Shown here one piece after another: positions 50,957 through 60,254 of a DNA stretch of 64,000 bases. A program made the position numbers and the translations under genes. Position 1 is the first letter of the stretch. Each line of letters begins with the position of its first letter. This DNA is from Intrasporangium oryzae NRRL B-24470 (lineage in GTDB: Bacteria; Actinomycetota; Actinomycetes; Actinomycetales; Dermatophilaceae), in assembly GCF_000576595.1 (NCBI RefSeq), contig NZ_AWSA01000013.1, forward strand, positions 42,133-106,132. Reading direction: 5' to 3'. Below the pieces are notes generated by a model. That model had not been told where the DNA came from. It worked only from the letters and a program-made list of their open reading frames with translations, and ran no database searches.

Positions 50957-52537
50957 TCAGCCGCGGCCGGCCCAGCTGATCTCCCACGTCGTGTTGTCAC
51001 CGTGCTGCTGCGTCCAGAAGGTCCGCCACGTGGAGGTCATCGGCTCCGGGACCTTGGCGCCGAGCAGGCCCGCCACAGTCGGGTCGCCGTCGGAGACGTG
51101 GATGCCGGTGATCTCGTTGTCGCCGTCGTTGTATGCCGGACCGCTCGTCGCGTCGAACGTCGCCGACGCGTCGCGCCCCTCCGCGAGGAACCGCACCGGC
51201 TGCGGGGCCTGGCCCTGCAGGATCGCACGGTCGCCGCTCGCGCCGCGCTCCGGCAGGTGGAAGACGTAGCCGGAGTCGAGGGCGTTGCGCTGAGCGTGCA
51301 GGCCGTCGCCCGCGTCCTCGACGACGAGCAGGTCGTCGGCGGTGGCGAAGGTGATGTTGTCGAACCCGGTGTGCGCCTCGTCACCGGGTGCGGCGATCGA
51401 GATGCGGCCGGTGTTCGCGCTCGCGCTCGACTGCGAGATGCGGAAGACGCCGCCGTAGGCACCCGGGAGCGTGCTCTTCGCGCTCGTGTCGCCGGTCTCC
51501 GTGAAGTAGAACTCGCGGAAGTCGGTGCCGGGACGGAACACCCCGTTCTCGGGACGCTTGAGCGGGGTCGCACCCGCCGCCTTCGCCGCGGCCGTCGCAC
51601 CGAACGCCTCGTCCGTCCCGGTGTGGATCGTGATCCACGCCGTCGCGAACGACGTGCCGTACGTGTGCAGCTGCGTGATGAACTCGTCCGACGGGTTCGC
51701 CTGCAGCTCAGCCGCGGTCGCGGGCGACCCGGTGGGCCGGGTGATCTGCAGCGCCTGGAGCGCGCCGCCCTTCGTCAGGTCGGTCCGGTCGGTCGGGACG
51801 AACCGGTAGAGGTAGCTGTTCGGCACCTTGCCGCCGTTCGCGCCGGCACCACCGATGTCCTCGACGAGCCAGACGTTGCCGTCCTTGTCGTTCTGGACGC
51901 CCTCGTAGCCGCCGGACCCGAGCGCCGGCAGGCGGACCGCCTTGCCGTCGACGGCGTCACCGTTCGCGTCGAGGCTGACCCCGAAGACGCCGCCCTTGGG
52001 CGAGCTCGACTCGGCCGTGAGGAGCAGCTGCTTGGTGAAAGGGTTCCACGTGATGCCGTCGATCGTCGGGTAGGCCTTGCCGTCCGGGTCGACGTCGGAG
52101 ATGAGCGTGACCCGCTTCGCGGGGTCCGTCTCGTCGAGGTTGATCCGCGTGACGTAGCCTCGCGGGCCGATCTCGTGACCCTGGTAGAGGTAGTGCTTGC
52201 CGCCGAAGACGAGGTAGACGTTCTTGTCGGGCTCGGTCTTGTGGGCCTCGTTCGCCGACTGGGTCAGTGGCGCGCCGTCGAGGGTGTTGTAGCCGTAGTG
52301 CGTGACGCCGTTCGCGACGTCGGGGTTCGTCAGGGGCAGCGCCCCCCACGCGACGGACGTCTGGGTCGCGGACGCGGTCAGGACGTTGTTCTGAACGCCG
52401 AACCTGGGGTTGGCGCTCGGCACGCCGACGACCCGGAAGCCGTCGTCGGCCTGCGCGGGAGCGCTCGCCAGGGCGAACGCGACGGCCGCCGCGAGCGTGC
52501 CGACGAGGCCCGCCTTCGTCAGGGTGGAACTGTTCAC
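50957..52537 (-). CDS. Secreted PhoX-like (DUF839) protein
   Basis: GTG start at 52537 with GAGAGGCG upstream. A signal peptide (LVGTLAAAVAFALASAPAQA) is followed by a propeller of about 500 residues typical of PhoX/DUF839: GNVWLVEDIGGAGANGG, PKGGVFGVSLDANGDAV, FDNITFATADDLLVVEDAGDG and NEITGIHVSDGDP. PhoX is a Fe/Ca-dependent phosphatase, but I do not see the full metal ligand set, so the enzyme activity is uncertain. It sits alone and ends beside hairpin 4. Confidence 0.88.
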   Translation of the reverse strand: MNSSTLTKAGLVGTLAAAVAFALASAPAQADDGFRVVGVPSANPRFGVQNNVLTASATQTSVAWGALPLTNPDVANGVTHYGYNTLDGAPLTQSANEAHKTEPDKNVYLVFGGKHYLYQGHEIGPRGYVTRINLDETDPAKRVTLISDVDPDGKAYPTIDGITWNPFTKQLLLTAESSSPKGGVFGVSLDANGDAVDGKAVRLPALGSGGYEGVQNDKDGNVWLVEDIGGAGANGGKVPNSYLYRFVPTDRTDLTKGGALQALQITRPTGSPATAAELQANPSDEFITQLHTYGTSFATAWITIHTGTDEAFGATAAAKAAGATPLKRPENGVFRPGTDFREFYFTETGDTSAKSTLPGAYGGVFRISQSSASANTGRISIAAPGDEAHTGFDNITFATADDLLVVEDAGDGLHAQRNALDSGYVFHLPERGASGDRAILQGQAPQPVRFLAEGRDASATFDATSGPAYNDGDNEITGIHVSDGDPTVAGLLGAKVPEPMTSTWRTFWTQQHGDNTTWEISWAGRG

Positions 52538-52697
52538 GTGAGACGCCTCTCGTACGAGTGGGAGGACCCGATCCGGTCCTCCTCGAACGAGATCCACCCT
52601 GTCGACGCCGAGCGAGGTCCGAGGAACGCCGAGGTGAACGGCTGACGAGGACTCGCCCCCGCCCGGGTGAAGACCCCGCCGACGTGGACGCGCGCGA

Positions 52698-52724
52698 ATG
52701 CCGCTGAGCCCCGCTCAGCGGCAT
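52698..52724. terminator. Hairpin terminator built on the GTATGCCG-like motif
   Basis: ATGCCGCTGAGC and GCTCAGCGGCAT form a perfect 12-bp stem with loop CCC, 46 nt downstream of the alpha/beta-hydrolase stop at 52771 (minus strand). The right arm contains a genome-wide CGGCATAC motif; the left arm is the same word with GAATGCCG. Confidence 0.7.
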
Positions 52725-52770
52725 ACCGCTCGCTCCCCGAGGTGGCCGGGTCGCGGGCACCCGGGGACGG

Positions 52771-54498
52771 TCACTCGATGGCGTACCCGGCGATCAGGGA
52801 GGTGAGGCGCGCGGTGTCGGCGTCGCTCCAGTCCGGTGGCTGCGAGACGTCGGCCCACGCGGCCGGCATCGTGGACCCGTAGTTGTGGCCCTGGCCGTCG
52901 GGGACGCTGACCCCGACGAACTGGTCGACGGTGACCTGCAGGAAGGTGAGGACCGGGTACCAGTGCATCTCGGGTGTCCGGCCCGCGCCAGGGGCCTCGG
53001 CGAGCCAGTCCGGGCGACGGTTGAGCAGCTCCGGGCTCCACCAGACGACGGGGTCGTTGGCGTGCTGGAGGTAGGCGACCCGCGGCGCGTCCCAGGGCCC
53101 AGCCGGCTTCTCGAGATCTCCGGCGACGCCCGCGAACCGGATCGTCGTGCCCCGGTCCACGACCGGCTGCCACTCCGGGGACCCGGCGTCGCGGTCGGCG
53201 ACGACCGTCGACCACGGCTCCGAGAAGTTCGGGGAGCCGACGAAGACGGCGCCCTGGGTCCGGGCGGAGATGTCGGCGGCCGACGTGAACGCCGACTGGC
53301 TCGAGAAGGACCCGAGCGAGAGCCCGTACGCGAGCAGCTTGGGGCGGGTGGCCTCCGGCAGCGTCGACCACGTCGCGTAGACGGCGTCGAAGAGCTCGCG
53401 CCCGGCCTCACGGGCCCGGTCGACGTCGACGAGGGTGGAGATCCAGCTCGGCAGGTAGGAGTACTGGATGGTGACGATCGCGGAGTCGCCGTTCCACTCG
53501 TACTCGAGCGAGTCGGTCGCCTGGGGTTCCAGCCACCCGGTGCCGGTGCTCCCGGCGACCACGAGGACCTTGCGGCTGAACGCGCCGGTGCGGGTCAGCT
53601 CGCGGACGGCGGCCTCGGCCCGCTCGTGCGCGGTCGGTGCCGAGTCGAGGCCGACGTAGACGCGGATCGGGGTCTTCGCCGGCCGTCCGGAGAACTGCTC
53701 GAGCGTGGCGGCGTCGGGCCCCCGACCCACGAAGCTGCGGCCCTGGATCCCGAGCGAGTCCCACGCGACCGTCGACGCGCTCGAGCCGGAACGTTCGGGA
53801 GCGAGCGGCTGGGTGACCCCGGGGGCCGTCCCGGCGTTCGTCCCGGCGTAGAGCGTGTCCATCGCGGAGACGAAGCCCGTGAAGAGCAGCCCGGTTACGA
53901 GCGTGTAGATGATCAACGCGACGGCCAACGCACCGATCGCGGCCGCCACCCCGGCGGGAACGAACCGTCCGACTCTGCGGGCGATCCACCTGGCCGCCCG
54001 GCGCAGGCCACGGCAGAGCATGACCGTAGCGACAGCGACCGGGAGGGCAACGAGCGCGACTACGAACGCGGTCAGCAGGCCCTCGTCGGGCATCCCCACG
54101 AGGGTGCGCACGTCGTTCTGCCACCGGACCCCGAGTAGCAGGAAGAGCACCGCCGCCAGGGGTGCGACGACGGCGAGACCGCGCCACGCCCAACGCCGGA
54201 CCTCTGCCCGCGGTGTCCGGACCTGGGTCTTGCGCACGAGCCAGCTGACGAGCACCCCGACGCCGTAGCCCAGGGCCGCGCCGAGGCCGGCGATGACCCC
54301 TTCGAAGAGCCAGGGTCGGGGCAGCAGCGAGGGGGTCAGGGCCGCCCCGAAGCCCGCCACCGCGAGCAGCAGGCCGGCGAAGTTCGGCCGACCGAGGGCA
54401 CGGAGGCGGCTCGCTCGGCTGCGGCCTCGTCGCGTCTCCGGCGGCTCGGGAGGCTCGGCGGCCGGGGCGGGTTCCGACGTCGTCCGGGAGGTCGTCAC
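52771..54498 (-). CDS. Membrane-anchored alpha/beta-hydrolase family protein (PF10081-like)
   Basis: A 575-residue protein. The N-terminal 35 residues are basic and Pro/Glu-rich. About four or five helices follow (FAGLLLAVAGFGAALTPSLL; VIAGLGAALGYGVGVLVSWL; GLAVVAPLAAVLFLLLGV; FVVALVALPVAVATVMLC; AIGALAVALIIYTLVTGLLF). The C-terminal half is an extracytoplasmic hydrolase: LAYGLSLGSFSSQSA holds the nucleophile Ser, PRVAYLQHANDPVVWWSPEL the acid, DGQGHNYG the His. Such actinobacterial proteins act at the cell surface, possibly on envelope lipids. Confidence 0.88.
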   Translation of the reverse strand: MTTSRTTSEPAPAAEPPEPPETRRGRSRASRLRALGRPNFAGLLLAVAGFGAALTPSLLPRPWLFEGVIAGLGAALGYGVGVLVSWLVRKTQVRTPRAEVRRWAWRGLAVVAPLAAVLFLLLGVRWQNDVRTLVGMPDEGLLTAFVVALVALPVAVATVMLCRGLRRAARWIARRVGRFVPAGVAAAIGALAVALIIYTLVTGLLFTGFVSAMDTLYAGTNAGTAPGVTQPLAPERSGSSASTVAWDSLGIQGRSFVGRGPDAATLEQFSGRPAKTPIRVYVGLDSAPTAHERAEAAVRELTRTGAFSRKVLVVAGSTGTGWLEPQATDSLEYEWNGDSAIVTIQYSYLPSWISTLVDVDRAREAGRELFDAVYATWSTLPEATRPKLLAYGLSLGSFSSQSAFTSAADISARTQGAVFVGSPNFSEPWSTVVADRDAGSPEWQPVVDRGTTIRFAGVAGDLEKPAGPWDAPRVAYLQHANDPVVWWSPELLNRRPDWLAEAPGAGRTPEMHWYPVLTFLQVTVDQFVGVSVPDGQGHNYGSTMPAAWADVSQPPDWSDADTARLTSLIAGYAIE

Positions 54499-54579
54499 CT
54501 CGCCACCGTAGGACCGGCCGGCGCTCGTGTCCTGAAGACGGCCAAGGTCCCGGGAGCCGATCCAGCTCGTCCGCCGCCC

Positions 54580-54647
54580 CTCCGCCTCCGGTTCGATGTT
54601 TTCCGGAGTCGTATACGACTCCGGAAAACATCGAACCGGAGGCGGAG
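54580..54647. repeat. Perfect 68-bp palindrome, TCGATGT family, member 5
   Basis: I checked the two 34-nt arms base by base: 54580-54613 and 54614-54647 are exact reverse complements, with the centre GTA-TAC. The inner stem contains GGTTCGATGTTTTCCGGAG. It lies 20 nt after the Gfo/Idh stop (minus strand), so it can act as a terminator, but a loop-free palindrome of this length is unusual and would extrude as a cruciform. Confidence 0.85.
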
Positions 54648-54667
54648 CCCGGAGGGAGGACGGAAGG

Positions 54668-55714
54668 TCAGCGGGCGAGGCGAGCGGCGACGAGGTCCAT
54701 CACGCGCATCGTCGCGATCGTGTCGGCGAGGGGGCGCAGTGGAGACTCCGTGTCCCCCGCGCTGATCCGGCGCGCCGCCTCCGCGGCCTCCCAGTGCAGA
54801 CCGGCGTGGCCGATCCGCGGCTCGTCGTAGCGGAGCACCCGCCCGTCGTGCGTGGCGAGCGTGAAGCCGCCGGGCTGGTAGAACGGCCCGTCGAACGTCA
54901 GCGTCGCCTGGGAGCCGACGATGGCCGCCGCCGTCGGGGACGTGCCGAGCAGGGATGTGTGCAGGGCGGCGACCCCGCCGGACGCCGTCCGCAGGACGAT
55001 CGCGGTCTGCGCGTCGACCCGGCTCGGGCTCAGATCGGCCGGGGCGACCGTGCCGACCGCCGCGACCTCGGCGGGCTCGCCGAGCACCCAGGTGGCGAGG
55101 GCGACGGGATAGGTCCCGAGGTCGTACATCGGCCCGCCCGACAGATCCGCCCGCAGGATCCGGTGGTCGGGCTCGAAGTGCTCGCCGAGATCGGCGAGCA
55201 CGGTCCGCACCGTCCCCAGCGCGCCGGACTCGAGCAGCTGCCGGACGACGTCGAACTTCGGCAGGAAGAGCGTCCACAGCGCCTCCATGAGGAACAGCCC
55301 TCGGTCCGCCGCCAGCCCGGCGAGCTCGCGGCACTGGTCGGCATCGAGGCCCATCGGCTTCTCGACGACCACGGGCTTGCCGGCCTCGAGCGCGAGCCGC
55401 GCGTGCTCGTGGTGGAGGTGGTGCGGTGTCGCCACGTAGACGACGTCCACCGCCGGGTCCGCGACCAGCGCCGCATAGGAGCCGTATGCCGCCGGCTCCC
55501 GTTCCAGCCCCACCGGACCTTCCAGCGCGCCCACGAACGACTCCGCCGTGGCGAGCGAACGGGACCCGACGGCATACACCTGCTGGCGGGTGTGGGCGAG
55601 CAGGGACGCGGCGAAGCGAGCGGCGATCCAGCCGGTTCCGAGGATCCCCCACCGCAGCGGCGGGGCGGCCATCGGGTCGGGCGTGCGCGGCTCGGGCAGC
55701 GACGACGGGAACAT
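54668..55714 (-). CDS. Gfo/Idh/MocA-family oxidoreductase
   Basis: A 348-residue dehydrogenase. LRWGILGTGWIAARFAASLL is the NAD motif, KPVVVEKPMGLDADQC the catalytic EKP region, and GGPMYDLGTYPVALATWVLG the D.G.Y motif (Tyr in place of the catalytic His), characteristic of trans-1,2-dihydrobenzene-1,2-diol/xylose dehydrogenase-like members. GAGGAG precedes the ATG at 55714. It is separated from the iol operon upstream by a strong hairpin, but lies on the same strand, so it may be expressed independently. Confidence 0.9.
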   Translation of the reverse strand: MFPSSLPEPRTPDPMAAPPLRWGILGTGWIAARFAASLLAHTRQQVYAVGSRSLATAESFVGALEGPVGLEREPAAYGSYAALVADPAVDVVYVATPHHLHHEHARLALEAGKPVVVEKPMGLDADQCRELAGLAADRGLFLMEALWTLFLPKFDVVRQLLESGALGTVRTVLADLGEHFEPDHRILRADLSGGPMYDLGTYPVALATWVLGEPAEVAAVGTVAPADLSPSRVDAQTAIVLRTASGGVAALHTSLLGTSPTAAAIVGSQATLTFDGPFYQPGGFTLATHDGRVLRYDEPRIGHAGLHWEAAEAARRISAGDTESPLRPLADTIATMRVMDLVAARLAR

Positions 55715-55741
55715 CAGGTCTCCTCGGTCGCGGGGGGAAGT

Positions 55742-55781
55742 GTGGAGGGTTGTGGCCCTCATGGGGGCCACAACCCTCCAC
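55742..55781 (-). terminator. Hairpin terminator after iolG
   Basis: Perfect 17-nt arms GTGGAGGGTTGTGGCCC/GGGCCACAACCCTCCAC with a 6-nt loop, 15 nt downstream of the iolG stop codon (minus strand). It ends the inositol operon before the next dehydrogenase gene. It does not share the TCGATGT outer stem. Confidence 0.85.
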
Positions 55782-55796
55782 GCCCTGTTGAGAGGG

Positions 55797-56801
55797 TCAG
55801 GCGTAGAAGGCCGGCTTGGCGATCATCTCGACCTTGACGACGCCGTCGTCGGTGAGCGCCTTGACGCCCGCGTCGCAGACGCACGCGGCGGCATACCCGT
55901 CCCACGACGTCGATCCCGTGTGCTCACCGCGCGACACCGCACTGATCCACTCCTGCACCTCGGTGACGAACGCCCCCCAGAAGCGGTCGTTGTGGTCGCG
56001 GGCGATCGAGTTGCGGTGGCCGGAGCCGTCGCGGACCTCGATGGCGTTCTGGTCGGCGAGGCTGACCGTGCCCTTCTCGGCGACGGCCTCGCAGCGGATG
56101 TCGTAGCCGAACTGGCAGTTGACGAAGATCTCGTCGTCGACGCGCACGCCCGACTCGGTCTCGAGGATGAGGACGAGCGGGTCCTGGAGGTGCTCGAAGC
56201 GCAGCGAGGTCTTCTTCGGCTTGTCGACGCGGGCCGAGACGAACTCCTCGCCGAGCAGCCAGCGCATCGTGTCGACCTCGTGGATCGCGGTGTCGTTGAT
56301 GGCCATGTCCCACGTGTAGTGGTCGGGCACGGTCGGGTTGCGGTGGGCGCAGTGGACCATGAGCGTCTCGCCGAGCTCGCCCGAGTCGAGCAGCGCCTTC
56401 ATCTGGCGGTAGCTCCTGTCGAAGCGCCGCATGAAGCCCACCGTCACGAGGCGACGGCCGCCGGCCTGTTCGGCCTCCATGATGCGCAGCGCGGCCTCGG
56501 CGGTCGGCGTCAGCGGCTTCTCGCAGAAGACCGGCTTGCCGGCCGCGATGGCGGCCAGCACGTCCACCTCGTGGGCCGGCCCGTAGCTGCAGATCATGAC
56601 CGCGTCGACATCGTCGGAGCCGATGAGGCTCGCAGAGTCGGGGTGGGCGGTCGCGCCGATCCGGCCGGCAACCTCCTTCGCGCGCACCTCGTCGACGTCG
56701 GACACGGCGACGACGCGGCCTCCGGCGATGACGCTGTGGATGCGGTCGATGTGCGCCTGCCCCATGCCTCCGGGGCCGATCATGCCGATGCGTACGGTCA
56801 T
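55797..56801 (-). CDS. iolG: myo-Inositol 2-dehydrogenase (IolG-like)
   Basis: This 334-residue NAD-dependent enzyme should oxidise myo-inositol to 2-keto-myo-inositol (scyllo-inosose), the first step of the pathway. [21 protein letters not shown] binds [19 protein letters not shown] carries the catalytic Lys, [18 protein letters not shown] is a hallmark of IolG, and [20 protein letters not shown] holds the catalytic Asp and His. GAAGGAG precedes the ATG at 56801. It is the last gene of the operon and is followed by a strong hairpin. Confidence 0.93.
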   Translation of the reverse strand: MTVRIGMIGPGGMGQAHIDRIHSVIAGGRVVAVSDVDEVRAKEVAGRIGATAHPDSASLIGSDDVDAVMICSYGPAHEVDVLAAIAAGKPVFCEKPLTPTAEAALRIMEAEQAGGRRLVTVGFMRRFDRSYRQMKALLDSGELGETLMVHCAHRNPTVPDHYTWDMAINDTAIHEVDTMRWLLGEEFVSARVDKPKKTSLRFEHLQDPLVLILETESGVRVDDEIFVNCQFGYDIRCEAVAEKGTVSLADQNAIEVRDGSGHRNSIARDHNDRFWGAFVTEVQEWISAVSRGEHTGSTSWDGYAAACVCDAGVKALTDDGVVKVEMIAKPAFYA

Positions 56802-56818
56802 GTGGGGTGACTCCTTCG

Positions 56819-57751
56819 TCACTTGAGGCCGAGGCCGATGGATGCGAGGTACTCGCGGGTCTGGATGGCGTTGGGCAGCGGGTAGGACGGGTCGCAGGGG
56901 TACATGTCCTGCTCGCACACCACGTAGAGCTCCTTGTCGAGGTCGGCGAGCGCCTCGATGAGCGAGGGCATGTCGGGCGCGCCGGCGGGCGGGGCGACCG
57001 AGCAGCCCTTGGCGACAGCAAGGCCGAAGGGCCAGTCCTCGTCGTGCGCCTGCTTCACGAGGCCCTCGTCCATCGCCTTGATGTGGACGTACGAGATGCG
57101 CTCGGGGTACGTGCGGCAGAGCTCCATCGGGTCGCCGCCGCCGTAGACGATGTGGCCGGTGTCGAGACAGAAGCCGACGTAGTCGGGGTCGGTCGCCTGG
57201 AAGATCCGGTCGATGTCCTCCGGCGTCTCGATGTGGCTGTCACCGTGCGGGTGGAGCACCATCTGGAGGCCGTAGTCCTCCTTCATGATCCGCCCGAGCC
57301 GGTCGGCGTTGGCGATGTAGGTGTTCCACGCCTCCGTCGACAGCACGCGGTCGTCGGTGTAGTCCCACGTCTTCTCGTCGCGGAACATCGGCGGCAGGTG
57401 GACGACGTACTCCGCCCCGACGGCCGCGTGCGTCTCGGCGATGGCGCGGAAGGTCTTCTCCGTGTCGGCCCAGGCCTCCGGCTTGTGCAGGATCCCCCAG
57501 CCGGTGCCGGCGACGACGCGGAAGCCGCGCTTGTCCATCTCCTCCTGCAGGCGCTTCGGGTCCTTCGGGAAGTAGCCGAAGGGGCCCGTCTCCATGACCG
57601 AGAAGCCGGCCTCGGCCATCTCGTCGAGGGCGGTCTCCCAGTGGATCTGCTTGTCGTCCTCGGGGAACCACACGCCCCATTGGTCGGGACAGACCCCGAT
57701 CGTCAGCTTGCTGTAGCGCGGGTCGGTGTTACGGGCCTTGGCGTCGGCCAT
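56819..57751 (-). CDS. iolE: Inosose dehydratase-like TIM-barrel protein (IolE-like)
   Basis: A 310-residue barrel protein, likely dehydrating scyllo-inosose to 3,5/4-trihydroxycyclohexanedione. [20 protein letters not shown] opens it; metal-binding residues are likely in [14 protein letters not shown] (about 150-163), [17 protein letters not shown] (Asp and His), and [20 protein letters not shown] (Glu). A His-Pro-His motif and the PDQWG start are typical of this family. It lies between iolA and iolG. The assignment as dehydratase, rather than another inosose-processing isomerase, rests on context. Confidence 0.85.
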   Translation of the reverse strand: MADAKARNTDPRYSKLTIGVCPDQWGVWFPEDDKQIHWETALDEMAEAGFSVMETGPFGYFPKDPKRLQEEMDKRGFRVVAGTGWGILHKPEAWADTEKTFRAIAETHAAVGAEYVVHLPPMFRDEKTWDYTDDRVLSTEAWNTYIANADRLGRIMKEDYGLQMVLHPHGDSHIETPEDIDRIFQATDPDYVGFCLDTGHIVYGGGDPMELCRTYPERISYVHIKAMDEGLVKQAHDEDWPFGLAVAKGCSVAPPAGAPDMPSLIEALADLDKELYVVCEQDMYPCDPSYPLPNAIQTREYLASIGLGLK

Positions 57752-57820
57752 CTGCTCTGTTCCTCTCGGGAATGGTCGAGGGGCGTCGCCGCCGACCGGG
57801 GGGTTGGTGACGTGGGTGGG

Positions 57821-59320
57821 TCAGACGTTCTGCGGGAAGCCGAGGTTGAGGCCGCCGTGGCTTGGGTCGAGCCAGCGCGAGGTGACGACCTTGCCGCGGG
57901 TGAAGAAGTGGACCCCCTCCATGCCGTGGGCGTGGCTGTCGCCGAAGAGCGAGTTCTTCCACCCGCCGAACGAGTAGTACGAGACCGGCACGGGGATCGG
58001 CACGTTGACGCCGACCATGCCCACCTCGACGTGGCGCTGGAACTTCCGGGCCGCGCCGCCGTCGTTGGTGAAGATCGCCGTCCCGTTGCCGTAGGGGTTG
58101 CTGTTGATGAGCTTGAGGCCCTCGTCGTACGACCCCACGCGCACGACCGAGAGCACCGGGCCGAAGATCTCGTCGTCGTAGAGCGACATGCCGGGCTTGA
58201 CGTGGTCGAAGAGCGTCGGCGCGAGGAAGAAGCCCTCGCCGTCGGACTCGTACTCGTCCTGGCGGCCGTCGACGACGAGCGTGGCGCCCTCGGCGACCCC
58301 CGCGTCGAGGTAGGAGGTGACCTTGTCGCGGTGCTGGGCCGTCACGAGCGGGCCCATGTCGCAGCCGCGGGTGCCGTCGCCGGTGACGAGCTTGCCCATC
58401 CGGTCCTTGATCTTCGAGATGAGCTCGTCGGCGATGGGCTCGACGGCCACGAGGGCCGAGATCGCCATGCACCGCTCGCCCGCGGAGCCGAAGCCCGCGT
58501 TGACCGCGGCGTCAGCCGCGAGGTCGAGGTCGGCGTCGGGCAGGACGAGCATGTGGTTCTTGGCGCCGCCGAGGGCCTGGACCCGCTTGCCGTGGGCCGT
58601 CCCCGTCTCGTACACGTAGCGCGCGATCGGGGTCGAGCCGACGAACGACACCGACTTGACCTCGGGGTGGGTCAGCAGGGCGTCGACCGCCTCCTTGTCG
58701 CCGTGGACGACCTGCATGATGCCGTCGGGCAGGCCGGCCTCCTTCCACAGCGCGGCGATCGCGACCGCGGCCGACGGGTCCTTCTCCGACGGCTTGAGCA
58801 CGACGGCGTTCCCGCACGCGATGGCGATGGGGATGAACCACATCGGAACCATGGCCGGGAAGTTGAACGGGGAGATCACCGCGACGACCCCGAGCGGCTG
58901 GCGGATCGAGTAGACGTCGACGTTGGTCGACGCGTTCTCCGTGAAGCCGCCGCGGAGCAGCTGCGGGATACCGCAGGCGAACTCCGCCACCTCGAGACCG
59001 CGCGTCACCTCGCCGAGCGCGTCGGAGAGCACCTTGCCGTGCTCGGCCGTGATGAGGGCCGCGATGTCCTCCTTGCGCTCGTTGAGCAGCTCGCGGAACG
59101 CGAACAGGACCTGGGTGCGCTTCGCGAGCGAGGCGTCGGCCCAGCCCTCCCAGGCGGCCGCAGACTGGGTCACGACCTCGTCGACGAGCGAGGCGGAGGC
59201 GAGGTCGAGCACGCCGGTCTGCTCACCCGTCGCCGGGTTGAAGACGGGGGACGTGCGCTCCGCGGTGCCGGTCCACGGCTGGCCGCCGATGAGGTGGGTG
59301 ATGCGCGTAGGCGTGGTCAT
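57821..59320 (-). CDS. iolA: CoA-acylating methylmalonate/malonate-semialdehyde dehydrogenase (IolA/MmsA)
   Basis: This 499-residue enzyme converts malonate semialdehyde to acetyl-CoA and CO2 with NAD. The nucleophile Cys is in GFGSAGERCMAISALVAVEP (about 283-302), the NAD site in VAVISPFNFPAMVPMWFIPIA, the general-base Glu region in VQALGGAKNHMLVLPDAD (Gly-rich with Asn, typical of MmsA, which lacks the usual Glu), and GGVVSRWLDPSHGG-type C-terminus. GAAGGA precedes the ATG. Known families use it as the final step of inositol catabolism. Confidence 0.95.
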   Translation of the reverse strand: MTTPTRITHLIGGQPWTGTAERTSPVFNPATGEQTGVLDLASASLVDEVVTQSAAAWEGWADASLAKRTQVLFAFRELLNERKEDIAALITAEHGKVLSDALGEVTRGLEVAEFACGIPQLLRGGFTENASTNVDVYSIRQPLGVVAVISPFNFPAMVPMWFIPIAIACGNAVVLKPSEKDPSAAVAIAALWKEAGLPDGIMQVVHGDKEAVDALLTHPEVKSVSFVGSTPIARYVYETGTAHGKRVQALGGAKNHMLVLPDADLDLAADAAVNAGFGSAGERCMAISALVAVEPIADELISKIKDRMGKLVTGDGTRGCDMGPLVTAQHRDKVTSYLDAGVAEGATLVVDGRQDEYESDGEGFFLAPTLFDHVKPGMSLYDDEIFGPVLSVVRVGSYDEGLKLINSNPYGNGTAIFTNDGGAARKFQRHVEVGMVGVNVPIPVPVSYYSFGGWKNSLFGDSHAHGMEGVHFFTRGKVVTSRWLDPSHGGLNLGFPQNV

Positions 59321-59372
59321 GGGAGTTTCCTTCTCTTGCAGTCTGGTTCAGGGGTATGCCGCTGGGCGGCCT

Positions 59373-60254
59373 TCAGGGGGCGACGAACGTGGGCGGGGTG
59401 GCCCACTTGTCGAGGTAGGAGCGGATGGTGTCGCGCATGAAGGTGCTCGAATCGCGAGCTCGCTCCTCCCAGGCGAAGACGCAGGTCGTGACGATGCCGT
59501 CGAAGCCGATCCGCTCGAGCCCGGAGAAGAACTCGTCGAAGTCGACCTCGCCCTGCCCGATGTCGAGGTGCTGGTGCACGGTGACCTGCGACCCGGGCGG
59601 GTTGACGATGTAGCGCAGGCCCGAGGAGCCCTGGTGGTTGAAGGAGTCGGCGACGTGGACCATCGTCAGCAGGTCGCCCGCCTTGTCCATGATCCCGGCG
59701 CAGTCGTTGCCCTGGTGGAACGTGTGGGGGGCGCAGTAGAGGAAGCTGACGTTGGGGCTGTTGATCCCCCGGATGAGGTCGACGGCGCGCTTGCCGTCCT
59801 CCTCCCAGTCGTCGGGGTGGGGCTCGAGGACGAGCCGGATCCCCTCCTTCTCGAAGACCGGGAGCAGCTCCTCCATCGACCGCCAGAACATCCGCTCGCA
59901 GACGGCGGCCTGTCGGGGGTTGCCGTTGAACTCGGAGTTCATCGTGTCGACGCCGAGGTCGGAGGCGATCTGGATCGTGCGCTTCCAGTAACGGACGGCG
60001 GCCTGGCGGTCCTCCTCGTCCGGCCCCGACCACCGGTAGAGCGGCAGGACCGAGGAGACCCCGACGCCGGCGACGGCGAGCGCCTTGCGGAACGAGGCGA
60101 CCGTGACGTCGTCGACCCGCGGGTGGTTGAAGAACGGCGTGAAGTCCTCACGCGGGCTCAGCTCGATCCACTCGTAGCCGAGCTCGGCGACGAGGGCCGG
60201 CAGCTCGAGCAGGGGGGTCTCGCGGAACATGTACGGGTCGAGTGCGAGCTTCAT
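59373..60254 (-). CDS. TIM-barrel sugar isomerase/epimerase of the iol operon (IolH/IolI-like)
   Basis: A 293-residue barrel. KLALDPYMFRETPLLELPAL opens it. Metal-ligand motifs are IRLVLEPHPDDWEED, VSFLYCAPHTFHQGND, TVHQHLDIGQGEVDFDEF and IVTTCVFAWEE. The order resembles IolH of Corynebacterium; IolI in Bacillus is an inosose isomerase of the same fold. Its ATG overlaps the iolD stop by 4 nt. It probably isomerises an inosose, but the exact reaction is not certain. Confidence 0.88.
   Translation of the reverse strand: MKLALDPYMFRETPLLELPALVAELGYEWIELSPREDFTPFFNHPRVDDVTVASFRKALAVAGVGVSSVLPLYRWSGPDEEDRQAAVRYWKRTIQIASDLGVDTMNSEFNGNPRQAAVCERMFWRSMEELLPVFEKEGIRLVLEPHPDDWEEDGKRAVDLIRGINSPNVSFLYCAPHTFHQGNDCAGIMDKAGDLLTMVHVADSFNHQGSSGLRYIVNPPGSQVTVHQHLDIGQGEVDFDEFFSGLERIGFDGIVTTCVFAWEERARDSSTFMRDTIRSYLDKWATPPTFVAP

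Noticed and set aside
50216..52645. An 809-codon plus-strand frame over the LacI and PhoX-like genes
   Set aside because: It crosses a terminator hairpin and two supported genes in other frames.
56807..59440. An 877-codon plus-strand frame opposite iolE and iolA
   Set aside because: Low-complexity composition without family motifs; the minus-strand genes have full active sites and ribosome binding sites.
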